21,544 bases of DNA from CAZGQY01 sp964528035 (GTDB taxonomy: Bacteria > Pseudomonadota > Gammaproteobacteria > Methylococcales > UBA1147), in contig CAZGQY010000055.1 of the NCBI GenBank assembly GCA_964528035.1, positions 1 to 21,544 on the forward strand, given 5' to 3'. The notes under the pieces are model-generated. The model searched no databases and was not told the DNA's origin. It worked only from the letters and a program-made list of their open reading frames with translations. The translations under genes and the position numbers were made by a program. Numbering within the stretch: position 1 is the stretch's first letter; every line of letters starts with the position of its first letter. Positions 1 to 7,560 of the stretch are shown here, one piece after another.

Positions 1-987
1 GTCAATAATATAGTGATCGAGATTCGACTTGGAAATGGTATTCGTGGTTTTGGCGAAGGAGCGGTATTACCGCCCGTTACACTGGAGACACAAGAGACCG
101 CATTAGCAGTGGCCAAACAGCAAATTGAGTACCTGGTGGGAATGGAGCCGGGGTCATGGCGGCGTGTAGGTTTGGAGTTGGCTGAAAGAATACCCGATTA
201 TGCCTCTGTGCGGGCAGCAATAGAAATAGCATTTCTCGATGCCTTGACACAAAGCTGGGGTATTCCATTAGCGCATTTTTTTGGGGGAATGAGCAATCGA
301 CTGACTACCGATATCACCATTCCTATTTGCACGGTTTCTGAAGCGGAATCGTTGGCCAGGATGTATAAAACACAAGGATTTTCAACCATTAAAACCAAAG
401 TTGGGCTCGAATTGTCGAACGATCTGGATCGATTGTCAGCGATTTGTCGTGGCCATCCGGACTGTCATCTCATTCTGGATGCCAATGAAGGCTATACAGT
501 TGAACAAAGTTTACATTTGTTAGATCTTTTAAAAAAATCGAAAATTCCTGTTGCATTATTAGAGCAACCGGTTATACGTGATGACTGGGACGGTATGTGT
601 CAAATTACACGGCAGGCTGATGTTCCTGTTGTTGCGGATGAATCCTGCCGTTCATCATTGGATGCGATGCGTATAGTAAAAAGTCGGGTCGCCGACGTAA
701 TCAATATAAAAATTGCTAAATGTGGAGTAGTCCAGGCTTTGGAAATAGCCGCAATTGCCCGATCGGGCGGTGTGGATCTGATGATTGGGGAAATGGTGGA
801 AACTCGTTTGGCGACAGGCTTCAGTGCCCATTTTGCAGCTGGCTTAGGTGGTTTTAGCTGGGTGGATCTGGATACACCCTTATTACTTGCAGATGACCCA
901 ATTGCAGGCGGATATCTTCGTGAAGGCGCAAATTATTTTCTTGATGGTATTGAAACGGGGCATGGAGGTAAACCCGTCTTAAAATAA
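1..987 (+). CDS. Dipeptide epimerase-like enolase-superfamily enzyme (5' end outside window)
   Basis: Mandelate racemase/muconate-lactonizing branch of the enolase superfamily, most like L-Ala-D/L-Glu (dipeptide) epimerases, which epimerise dipeptides, often from murein turnover, in the cytoplasm. Numbered from the GTG at 13, the catalytic set is present: a KTK motif (K127, K129), metal ligands D156, E184 and D209 (in ILDANE, LLEQPV and VVADES), and the opposing lysine K233 (INIKIAK). The MIGEMVETR segment matches the substrate-capping end of the barrel in dipeptide epimerases. The frame is open back to base 1, and about 40-50 residues of the usual N-terminal capping domain are missing, so I treat the gene as cut by the window edge and GTG 13 as internal. 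The family is clear; the exact substrate is inferred. Confidence 0.85.
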   Translation, partial: VNNIVIEIRLGNGIRGFGEGAVLPPVTLETQETALAVAKQQIEYLVGMEPGSWRRVGLELAERIPDYASVRAAIEIAFLDALTQSWGIPLAHFFGGMSNRLTTDITIPICTVSEAESLARMYKTQGFSTIKTKVGLELSNDLDRLSAICRGHPDCHLILDANEGYTVEQSLHLLDLLKKSKIPVALLEQPVIRDDWDGMCQITRQADVPVVADESCRSSLDAMRIVKSRVADVINIKIAKCGVVQALEIAAIARSGGVDLMIGEMVETRLATGFSAHFAAGLGGFSWVDLDTPLLLADDPIAGGYLREGANYFLDGIETGHGGKPVLK

Positions 988-1276
988 GGCTGGATGGGGT
1001 TTGCGTGCTTCTCTTCTAAGGTCTATATTTAGTTATTAATAGGTGGCTGTAGTCGGAAGCAGAATAGTTTTTTGTCCTGATACTGTGTTTGGATAGTTTA
1101 AAGTGTGTGACATCAACTATCTGATTGTGACTATAAATTTCTACTTTCTTGCAGTTGGAATACTATTTTTCGACAGTTTCCTGCAGGCAAGTAAAAACAA
1201 AAAAATGTGAAAACAGGCCAAATAATTAAGGCTGCAAAGTTTTCGTTGGTTATTTTACGATAGCGATTGTGAGAAT
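988..1276. other. Intergenic gap before the diguanylate cyclase operon
   Basis: 289 bases without a credible gene. No strong rho-independent terminator follows the epimerase stop. The imperfect inverted repeat CTTGCAG ... CTGCAGGCAAG (about 1148-1191) lies some 85 bases before the operon's first start codon and could be an operator, but no consensus sigma-70 promoter stands out around it. Confidence 0.5.
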
Positions 1277-2320
1277 ATGAAATACAACGAGTCTGAATCT
1301 GAAAGTGCTCAGTATTTGCGTATGGTCGTTCCAATGATGGCCAGGTATAAGCTCTCAGCGACACCTGTTAATTATGCAGTATGTTTTGAGTATGTCGCTG
1401 AAACCAATCAGAAACTTATACGTGATGTCGATTCGCTTATCAATGGGTCGGAAGTGGGTTCTAATGAGGATTTTGCGGCTGTTTACGAACGCTACCTGGC
1501 CCCAGTTGGTATCGAAGAAGCGACACGCGTGAACAATTATCTGCTTGAACTGCTCGGTGAATTACAGGAATCTGTTTTAGAGACGAATCGAGAAACATCG
1601 AAATATAGTCAGTCTTTAGGAGATTCCAGTCGGAAACTCCAGTCTGATCACGGTACCCAGGTTTCCCTGAGGATCATTAATGATTTATTAAGTGATACTC
1701 GTTCCATGCAAAAAGTTTCTTCTGATATGCGTGAAAAGCTTGAGAAGAGTCAACACGAAGTTGATATATTAAGAGACCAACTACAGCGAGCAAGGAAGGA
1801 GTCGGCGATCGACCCGCTCACTGGCCTGACCAATAGGGCTGGGCTTGCCACGGAAATGCTGAGTATGTTGGAAGATACCGAAGTCGCGAAGGATAGCCGT
1901 TGTCTATTGATGGTGGATATCGATCATTTTAAACGCGTCAATGATACTTATGGCCATATGGTGGGTGACAAAGTTATCCAGTTTGTTGCGAAAAGCCTAA
2001 AAAATCTTGTCAAGGGAAAGGATACAGTTGCCCGATATGGTGGAGAAGAATTTGCGATTATTTTACCCAATACTTCTTTGTCCGGTGCCCAGTCGCTTGC
2101 AGAAAATATTCGTGTGGCAATAGAAAAGACTCGCATAAAGCGTAGTGGTTCGGGTGAATCAATAGGTCAGGTGACCGTATCTATCGGTGTGGCTCAATAT
2201 CACACTGGAGAGTCGTCCGAAGAGCTTTTCGAACGGGCAGATACGGCTTTGTATCAATCCAAAAATAGTGGTCGGAATAAAGTCACGGTTGCAGAATTAG
2301 AAAACAACGTTGGTGTTTAA
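1277..2320 (+). CDS. GGDEF diguanylate cyclase, first gene of the VTC/CotH operon
   Basis: Makes cyclic di-GMP from two GTP. Residues 1 to about 170 form a helical input region with a TPVNYAVCFEYV segment, resembling the TPVNYALWYEYV motif common at the N-terminus of proteobacterial soluble cyclases. A charged coiled-coil stretch (about 145-178) follows, then the GGDEF domain. The active site is GGEEF at 255-259, preceded by VDIDHFKRVNDTYGH, so catalysis should be intact. The usual RxxD inhibitory site reads KGKD (246-249): the arginine is replaced, so product inhibition through this site is doubtful. There is no signal peptide, membrane helix or receiver domain. The ATG at 1277 has only a weak GTGAGA ahead of it. 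The end overlaps the start of the VTC gene, which strongly suggests translational coupling. Confidence 0.93.
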   Translation: MKYNESESESAQYLRMVVPMMARYKLSATPVNYAVCFEYVAETNQKLIRDVDSLINGSEVGSNEDFAAVYERYLAPVGIEEATRVNNYLLELLGELQESVLETNRETSKYSQSLGDSSRKLQSDHGTQVSLRIINDLLSDTRSMQKVSSDMREKLEKSQHEVDILRDQLQRARKESAIDPLTGLTNRAGLATEMLSMLEDTEVAKDSRCLLMVDIDHFKRVNDTYGHMVGDKVIQFVAKSLKNLVKGKDTVARYGGEEFAIILPNTSLSGAQSLAENIRVAIEKTRIKRSGSGESIGQVTVSIGVAQYHTGESSEELFERADTALYQSKNSGRNKVTVAELENNVGV

Positions 2321-3017
2321 TCGTTACGAATTAAAATATTATCTTAACGAAGTGCAAACCGCGGAGCTGGCGCAGCGTTTGTGTCATGTGCTTAAGCCGG
2401 ATTCGAATGGAGACAGCAACGGTGAGTACAAAGTCAATAGTCTTTATTTTGATTCGATTGATGATGAATGCCTGTATCAAAAACAATCCGGAATATTGAC
2501 GCGAAAAAAACTAAGGATGAGAACTTACGGCAGTGAATGCGGTGAGAACGTTAATTTTGAGATTAAACATAAACACGGGCAACGGATTTACAAGGAAATG
2601 GTCTTATTGCCCAGGAATAGTGCTGAATTAGTTTGTCAGGGCGAATACAGCCATTTGCTTGAATTGAATCATCCGGTTTTAGATCAAATATACGGCTGGT
2701 TTCTGGCCAGGACTTACCAACCGAAAGTCATTGTCGGCTATACCCGCGAAGCCTATGTTTTCCCGGAGCTCGATATTCGAATTACACTCGACAAAAATTT
2801 GCGCTCTGATATTAATCATGTCGATTTTTTTTCTTCGATTCCGGGCAATATGCCTGTAATACTTGAAGGAAAACAAATTCTTGAAATTAAATACAATCAG
2901 TATTTTCCGGATTATCTGAAAAATCTGCTGTCGAGTGTCTGCGCGGAAAGAATGGCGATTAGTAAATATACGCTTGCCAGGCGGTTTCATAAATTGAATA
3001 AATGGGAGGATAACTGA
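2310..3017 (+). CDS. VTC-domain protein (polyphosphate polymerase-like, triphosphate tunnel fold)
   Basis: Full-length single VTC domain (235 residues), the bacterial relative of the yeast Vtc4 catalytic domain that makes polyphosphate from ATP on the cytoplasmic face of a membrane. Tunnel-lining signatures are all present: RYELKY at 5-10, LYFDS at 45-49, the basic pair in KLRMRTYG (R69, R71), FEIKHKHG (83-90), RITLDKNLR (157-165), the acidic residue in LEIKYN (E192) and the closing SKY (218-220). There is no membrane segment or signal, so it should be cytoplasmic and probably docks on the DUF4956 protein encoded 2 bases downstream. The start is TTG 2310 or GTG 2313, both inside the end of the cyclase gene; neither has a clear ribosome site, which fits coupled translation. 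Polyphosphate as product is inferred from the family; another triphosphate-linked reaction is possible. Confidence 0.88.
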   Translation: MVFNRYELKYYLNEVQTAELAQRLCHVLKPDSNGDSNGEYKVNSLYFDSIDDECLYQKQSGILTRKKLRMRTYGSECGENVNFEIKHKHGQRIYKEMVLLPRNSAELVCQGEYSHLLELNHPVLDQIYGWFLARTYQPKVIVGYTREAYVFPELDIRITLDKNLRSDINHVDFFSSIPGNMPVILEGKQILEIKYNQYFPDYLKNLLSSVCAERMAISKYTLARRFHKLNKWEDN

Positions 3018-3019
3018 CA

Positions 3020-3715
3020 ATGGATCAAGTGACTTTTTCTGATGTAATTCAGAAAAGCTTCATTGCTATGTCAATGGGTAGTGCAGATCGCATTACGACA
3101 TTAAATATAGTAGCCAATGTACTCATGTCATTTCTGGTCGGGATGTTCATTTTTTATATTTATCGAAAGACTTTTCAGGGTGTGTTGTACCAGTGGAGTT
3201 TCAATGTTTCGCTGGTGCTGGCGGCGACAGTGACTTGCCTGGTTATTATGACCATTAGTGGCAATCTGATTCTTTCACTTGGCATGGTGGGCGCCCTTTC
3301 AATTGTGCGTTTTCGTACGCCTGTCAAAGATAGTATGGATCTAATATTTTTGTTTTGGTCCATTTCGGTGGGTATTGCAAATGGTGTTGGGTATTACAAT
3401 ATCGCGATCGTAGGGTCGGTTATGATCGCCGTGTTTTTATTGTTACTCAATAAAAAACGCGGATCACCGAACAGCTTTTTATTGGTTATCCAGATATCCA
3501 GAGATGTTGAAGAGATAGAAGTTATGGGCTTACTGAACGCAGCGGTTGAAAAAATTGCCTTGAAATCGAAAACCGTTTCAGAGCTGACAAGTGAACTGAC
3601 CTTTGAAGTCAAGATAAAAAGCCTGGATACTCGCTTTGTTGATCAGTTGGTCAAAGATGGTATGGCGTTGCGAGCGACTTTGGTTTCTTATGAACAGGAT
3701 TTTGCGGCATCCTGA
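3020..3715 (+). CDS. DUF4956 multi-pass membrane protein
   Basis: Inner-membrane protein of the DUF4956 family, recognised by the signature GALSIVRFRTPVKD (91-104) within a set of hydrophobic helices (about 28-48, 59-79, 83-97, 105-122, 127-145). A soluble, mixed alpha/beta tail follows (150-231), probably cytoplasmic. The family has no proven biochemical role that I know of, but it is typically encoded beside VTC-domain and CotH-like genes, as here. By analogy with the yeast VTC complex, whose membrane subunits form a channel for polyphosphate, it may be the membrane anchor or conduit for the preceding protein; that is inference. The ATG at 3020 has a good GGGAGG site at 3004-3009, and the gap from the VTC stop is 2 bases. 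Confidence 0.88.
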   Translation: MDQVTFSDVIQKSFIAMSMGSADRITTLNIVANVLMSFLVGMFIFYIYRKTFQGVLYQWSFNVSLVLAATVTCLVIMTISGNLILSLGMVGALSIVRFRTPVKDSMDLIFLFWSISVGIANGVGYYNIAIVGSVMIAVFLLLLNKKRGSPNSFLLVIQISRDVEEIEVMGLLNAAVEKIALKSKTVSELTSELTFEVKIKSLDTRFVDQLVKDGMALRATLVSYEQDFAAS

Positions 3716-3732
3716 GGCGGTCAATCTGATCG

Positions 3733-3747
3733 GTAGAAAAATTCTAC
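3733..3747 (+). repeat. Short perfect hairpin before the fourth operon gene
   Basis: GTAGAA-AAA-TTCTAC, a 6-base stem with a 3-base loop, sits in the only sizeable gap of the operon (45 bases), just before the AGAGGG ribosome site of the next gene. It has no following T-tract, so it is not a typical terminator. It could be a processing or translation-modulating element, or chance. Confidence 0.35.
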
Positions 3748-3760
3748 AGAGGGTCTGCTT

Positions 3761-4768
3761 TTGCATCTGCCAATAATTTTTTGGCGTGTCTTGGTGTCGA
3801 GTGTTGCGCTGGTCATTTATTGTTGCAATACTTCTGTCTCCGCGTCGGAAAAGCCCATTTCGTGTTCCCATGTCTGGTCGGACAATCAGTATTATACTGT
3901 TAATCGTCAATCGGTCAGTAGTGTGACGGATTTTTTCTATAGGAGACTGACTTTATTCGACGATTCAGACCAGCAATTGGCCGATCATCTGAGTAATCAG
4001 ACGATTGAGGAAGTCTATTTCGACAGCCCAGAGTTTTCATTACTGCAAGCACGAGATGAATTGTATACCCGTACCGTCACGCAGACTCCTAAATCGAGTA
4101 ATCTCGTAAAACAGGTTGTATTTGTTGATTATAATCCTGAAAATTCAGTTACAAGCCATTACAATTTCGAGACTCAGTCCTATCGTCGACGAAACACACC
4201 GTTGGAAAGTCACCCGCTTTTTGGAATTGTAAAGCGACGACAGCGCAATGTGTTGTTAGATAAACTCAGTTCTTATGGTAGTGATTTTTCTGGTGGCATC
4301 ATTCCGGTGTTGACGGTTGTTCATAATATTGCCTCTCATTCATTTCAGGTATTCCGCGAATCAGGCGCCCGGATTGCTATTGACCACACAGCAGTTTATT
4401 CACATTCGTTATATAAACAGTTTGTCGTCGTCCGGTTTGAATTATATGAAGACGCAAAGTCGTCGTTGAACGCCAGAGAAAAACAGACGGTTCTGGCTGC
4501 ATTGACAGGCTTACATTGTGAGTTTCAGTCATTATTTCCAGGGCTTCAGGCAAAAAAAAACCTGGGTTATTCCGACTATCAGCGATTCGCCGAGCGCTTA
4601 TTGCCTTTGAGATCTATTTTTATTCGTTATCCAATGTTGTTTAAGGGCTCTCAGGCGATTGTGTTGGCTGTTGTTGGGTTTTTGCTGCTTTATTTGATTA
4701 TTGGCCGGCGTAATCCAAAACCAAGTTTTCGTTATTCCTTAAAAGTCACCGCAAAACGGGATGATTAA
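3761..4768 (+). CDS. Exported, membrane-anchored protein with a probable divergent VTC/CYTH-like domain
   Basis: No family is recognised outright. Residues 1-29 look like a signal peptide with cleavage after SVSA. Residues about 298-315 form a C-terminal membrane helix followed by a basic cytoplasmic tail, so the body faces the periplasm. The body carries a pattern resembling the VTC protein two genes upstream, in the same order: VYFDSPEFSLL...DELYTRT (85-105) like LYFDS...KLRMRT; a strand at PVLTVV (182-187) like PKVIVGY; ARIAIDH (203-209) like IRITLDK; RFELYE (225-230) like LEIKYN; then a helix and GYSDYQRF like the SKYTLAR end. The N-terminal ExK motif and several basic tunnel residues are missing, so it may bind rather than catalyse. 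The TTG start at 3761 is set by AGAGGG at 3748-3753. The stop overlaps the next gene by 8 bases. Confidence 0.8.
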   Translation: MHLPIIFWRVLVSSVALVIYCCNTSVSASEKPISCSHVWSDNQYYTVNRQSVSSVTDFFYRRLTLFDDSDQQLADHLSNQTIEEVYFDSPEFSLLQARDELYTRTVTQTPKSSNLVKQVVFVDYNPENSVTSHYNFETQSYRRRNTPLESHPLFGIVKRRQRNVLLDKLSSYGSDFSGGIIPVLTVVHNIASHSFQVFRESGARIAIDHTAVYSHSLYKQFVVVRFELYEDAKSSLNAREKQTVLAALTGLHCEFQSLFPGLQAKKNLGYSDYQRFAERLLPLRSIFIRYPMLFKGSQAIVLAVVGFLLLYLIIGRRNPKPSFRYSLKVTAKRDD

Positions 4769-7439
4769 AACGAAATATATAAGTAAACGAAGTCTGCTTG
4801 GGTTTGCTCTCATTATTCTGGTATGCCTATTAGGTCAATTTTTAATCGGTGGCGTCGCAGGGCTTGCTCGCTATAGGCAGTCGGTATTATCAGATTATCC
4901 CGTCACTGTGGAAACAGTGTCCTATTTCCTTAAGGAATATATCCAGACTCGTTTGAACATAATTTTCACTCCTCCCTATAAACCCGGCTCCAAGGTTCCG
5001 GTGATTGATCTTTATGCCAGTACGGATGATTTTGCCAGATTGAACAGCGATCTTCCCAATAGTGGTAAATCAACGTATATAACAGGTTACATGAAAGCCG
5101 TGGACGAAGCAGAATCCACCGAAGTGAAGCTTAGATATCGGGGAGATCTTCCATTTCACTGGTTGTATCAGAAAAAATCTTTTCGCGTCAAACTGCCTGA
5201 TTTTCAAACATATCATCAAGACAAAGTCTTCAACTTGATTCATCCGACCACACTTCATATGATTTCGGATTGGATGAGTTACTCAATTGCAAAAAAACAG
5301 GGCTTACTGTCACCGGACTATTATCCTGTCAGAGTTCGCATCAATAGTGTTGACAATGGTTTACATTTCTATTTAAGCCAGCCAACAGAGACTTTTTTAA
5401 GAAAAAATCGACGCATGCCTGGCAGTATCTATGTCGGAGATCGGGCTACCTGGCGGGGAACCACATTCAATACTACGTTTCACAGGTATTTCGATGCGGA
5501 TGGAGTCAGTTTTTTATGGAGAGATGCACGATTATGGAAAAAGGTATCGGCGCGAAACGCAGAAACCCAGCATGATAAAGAGGACTTGAAGAAATTCATT
5601 GAAGTTGCAAATCAGACTGACCCGAATGCATTTTTTAGGGATTTCCAAGTGTATTTCGATAGCGAAAAATATTTTCGATATTTTGCGATTGATACTTTAT
5701 TTGGCAGTGAACACCATGACTACTTTCACAATCATAAATTCTATTTCGACCCTTACAAAGGTAAGTTTGAACCTATTGAGTGGGATGTTCGATTTTGGAG
5801 TGCACATCATATCTATAAGGATCTTTCGTTTTACCCCTTGTTGGATAAAGTCAAACGCAATCCGTTGCTGGAATATCAACGAGACCTTGTCGCTTATCGC
5901 ATGTTGCAGCAATATCATCCAGACAGAATAATTCGGCGTATCAATGAGTTGGTCAATGTCATGCTGGAAGATATACGAACAGATCCTTTCAAAATGTTTC
6001 CCATTCGCCACAAGTTGTTTCCAGTAGAAAAAAACACTCCTTTTACGATGGATGATTACCAGAGATCGGTAAAAATACTGACCGATGTGTATTTCAGCAG
6101 GTACAAAACTTTGCAAGATATATACGCAGATACTTCTGTCGTCTATACCACTGAAAAATTGACTGATAAGCGAATAATGATGTATGTATCTGTATCTGGA
6201 AATAGCCCCGTTGTATTTGATCCTTTTTCAATGGTTACTGGCGCTAATCGATCAGAATTAAAGGTAAGTCGGGTTAATTCCATCGGATTAACCTCGCCGG
6301 TTACAGGGCATTCGGATCTTATTTATCCCGGACGACGCAGAGACGATGGCAACTTTACCGGAAAAGAGGATGAACAAAGTATCGATGCGTTCGGTACTTT
6401 TAAGCTTTTGCCTTCGCCATTAATTTATACCTATCGATTCGATGGTGTTGAGGGAGAATTGAGCGACAATAATTCAGTCCGAAATGCTGTTACAGGGCAA
6501 TCGGTTAATTTTGTTTTCTCATCTGAACTGCCTTCAGACAAGCAGACGGTTTCGATGCATCCCTGGTTACTGGATGACCCTTCGTACAAACCCATAACGG
6601 AGATCGTTTTACAGGGTGAAATCCATGTTAATCAAGATCGAGTGTATGAATCGAATCAGCATGTAAAGATAATGCCAGGAACGACATTTCATTTGGCGGC
6701 CAGTCGTTCAATCCTGTTTTTTGGAAGAGTGAGTGCCATAGGAAAACCCGGTAAACCGATTCGTTTTCTGCGTCTTTCAAAGGCGCATGCGTGGGGCGCT
6801 ATAGTGATACAGGGAAAAGCGGCGTCGAATAGTGTGTTTAGGCATATCGAAGTCAGCGGTGGATCTGTGGTGAAATACCACCTGGTTGATTATCCGGGGC
6901 AGTTTAATATCCATGATGTCAGCTCTTTTACGATCAGTGACAGTCGGTTTCAATCAAACATCAAAGGAGACGATTCGGTTCACATTGCTTACAGTAAAGG
7001 AGTTGTTGAGAATAGCGAATTTAGCAGTAGTTTTTCAGATGCTCTGGATATTGATATTTCCACCGTGGATATCGTTCGATCCCGATTTCGAGACAGTGGT
7101 AACGATGCAATTGATATGATGAATTCCACGGTCAGGGTTGACGCCGGATCGTTTTTTAACGCCGGAGACAAATGTTTTTCGATTGGAGAGAGAAGTAAGG
7201 CGTCTCTGGCAAATATCCAATTAAGTGACTGCGCGACCGGTATAGCTGTTAAAGACGAATCGGAGGCAAAACTGGACAAGATCCGTTTTTTGAACAAAGG
7301 TGGGATACCTATAGCCCTGTACCAGAAAAATCCGCGTTACCGTTTGGGTGGAAAAATATCGGGGAGTCAGGTCACAGGAATATCCATCGAGGATATTAAG
7401 GTTGGTAGCCGTTCGGAAGATAATATTGTGTTTCAATAA
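4761..7439 (+). CDS. Membrane-anchored CotH-kinase-like protein fused to a beta-helix domain
   Basis: 892 residues: an N-terminal membrane anchor (about 11-33), a CotH-type atypical kinase domain (about 78-440), a linker rich in beta strands, and a right-handed beta-helix (about 612-885) with repeated short turns such as VENSEFSSS, IVRSRFRDSG and LANIQLSDC. CotH hallmarks are VKLRYRG ... KKSFRVKL (122-145), SEHHDYFHNHKFYFD (D320, H323, N324) and EPIEWDVRFW (340-346). CotH of Bacillus phosphorylates spore-coat proteins; this organism shows no sign of sporulation, so the target here is unknown. The family usually has WDxD, but here the second aspartate is an arginine (R344), so activity is uncertain. 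The beta-helix suggests binding to a polysaccharide or surface polymer. Topology places both domains outside the cytoplasm. The start overlaps the previous gene by 8 bases. Confidence 0.85.
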   Translation: MIKTKYISKRSLLGFALIILVCLLGQFLIGGVAGLARYRQSVLSDYPVTVETVSYFLKEYIQTRLNIIFTPPYKPGSKVPVIDLYASTDDFARLNSDLPNSGKSTYITGYMKAVDEAESTEVKLRYRGDLPFHWLYQKKSFRVKLPDFQTYHQDKVFNLIHPTTLHMISDWMSYSIAKKQGLLSPDYYPVRVRINSVDNGLHFYLSQPTETFLRKNRRMPGSIYVGDRATWRGTTFNTTFHRYFDADGVSFLWRDARLWKKVSARNAETQHDKEDLKKFIEVANQTDPNAFFRDFQVYFDSEKYFRYFAIDTLFGSEHHDYFHNHKFYFDPYKGKFEPIEWDVRFWSAHHIYKDLSFYPLLDKVKRNPLLEYQRDLVAYRMLQQYHPDRIIRRINELVNVMLEDIRTDPFKMFPIRHKLFPVEKNTPFTMDDYQRSVKILTDVYFSRYKTLQDIYADTSVVYTTEKLTDKRIMMYVSVSGNSPVVFDPFSMVTGANRSELKVSRVNSIGLTSPVTGHSDLIYPGRRRDDGNFTGKEDEQSIDAFGTFKLLPSPLIYTYRFDGVEGELSDNNSVRNAVTGQSVNFVFSSELPSDKQTVSMHPWLLDDPSYKPITEIVLQGEIHVNQDRVYESNQHVKIMPGTTFHLAASRSILFFGRVSAIGKPGKPIRFLRLSKAHAWGAIVIQGKAASNSVFRHIEVSGGSVVKYHLVDYPGQFNIHDVSSFTISDSRFQSNIKGDDSVHIAYSKGVVENSEFSSSFSDALDIDISTVDIVRSRFRDSGNDAIDMMNSTVRVDAGSFFNAGDKCFSIGERSKASLANIQLSDCATGIAVKDESEAKLDKIRFLNKGGIPIALYQKNPRYRLGGKISGSQVTGISIEDIKVGSRSEDNIVFQ

Positions 7440-7560
7440 TTCTGCAGGCTCAGTACGGGTACCAAAAGAATGGTCATAGCTTGGGTGAAGTGTAACAAAA
7501 CCCGGGAAAGCAGTAGGCAAGGTTTTCTATTACCGGGAAAAGCCGGAATGTTGATCGAAT

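Noticed and set aside
5599..6116. Frames of 110 and 139 codons inside the CotH-like gene
   Set aside because: Shadows of the CotH domain in other frames, with no start signals or domain content.
7533..7546. CCGG-GAAAAG-CCGG between convergent genes as a terminator
   Set aside because: Only a four-base stem with no T-tract on either strand.
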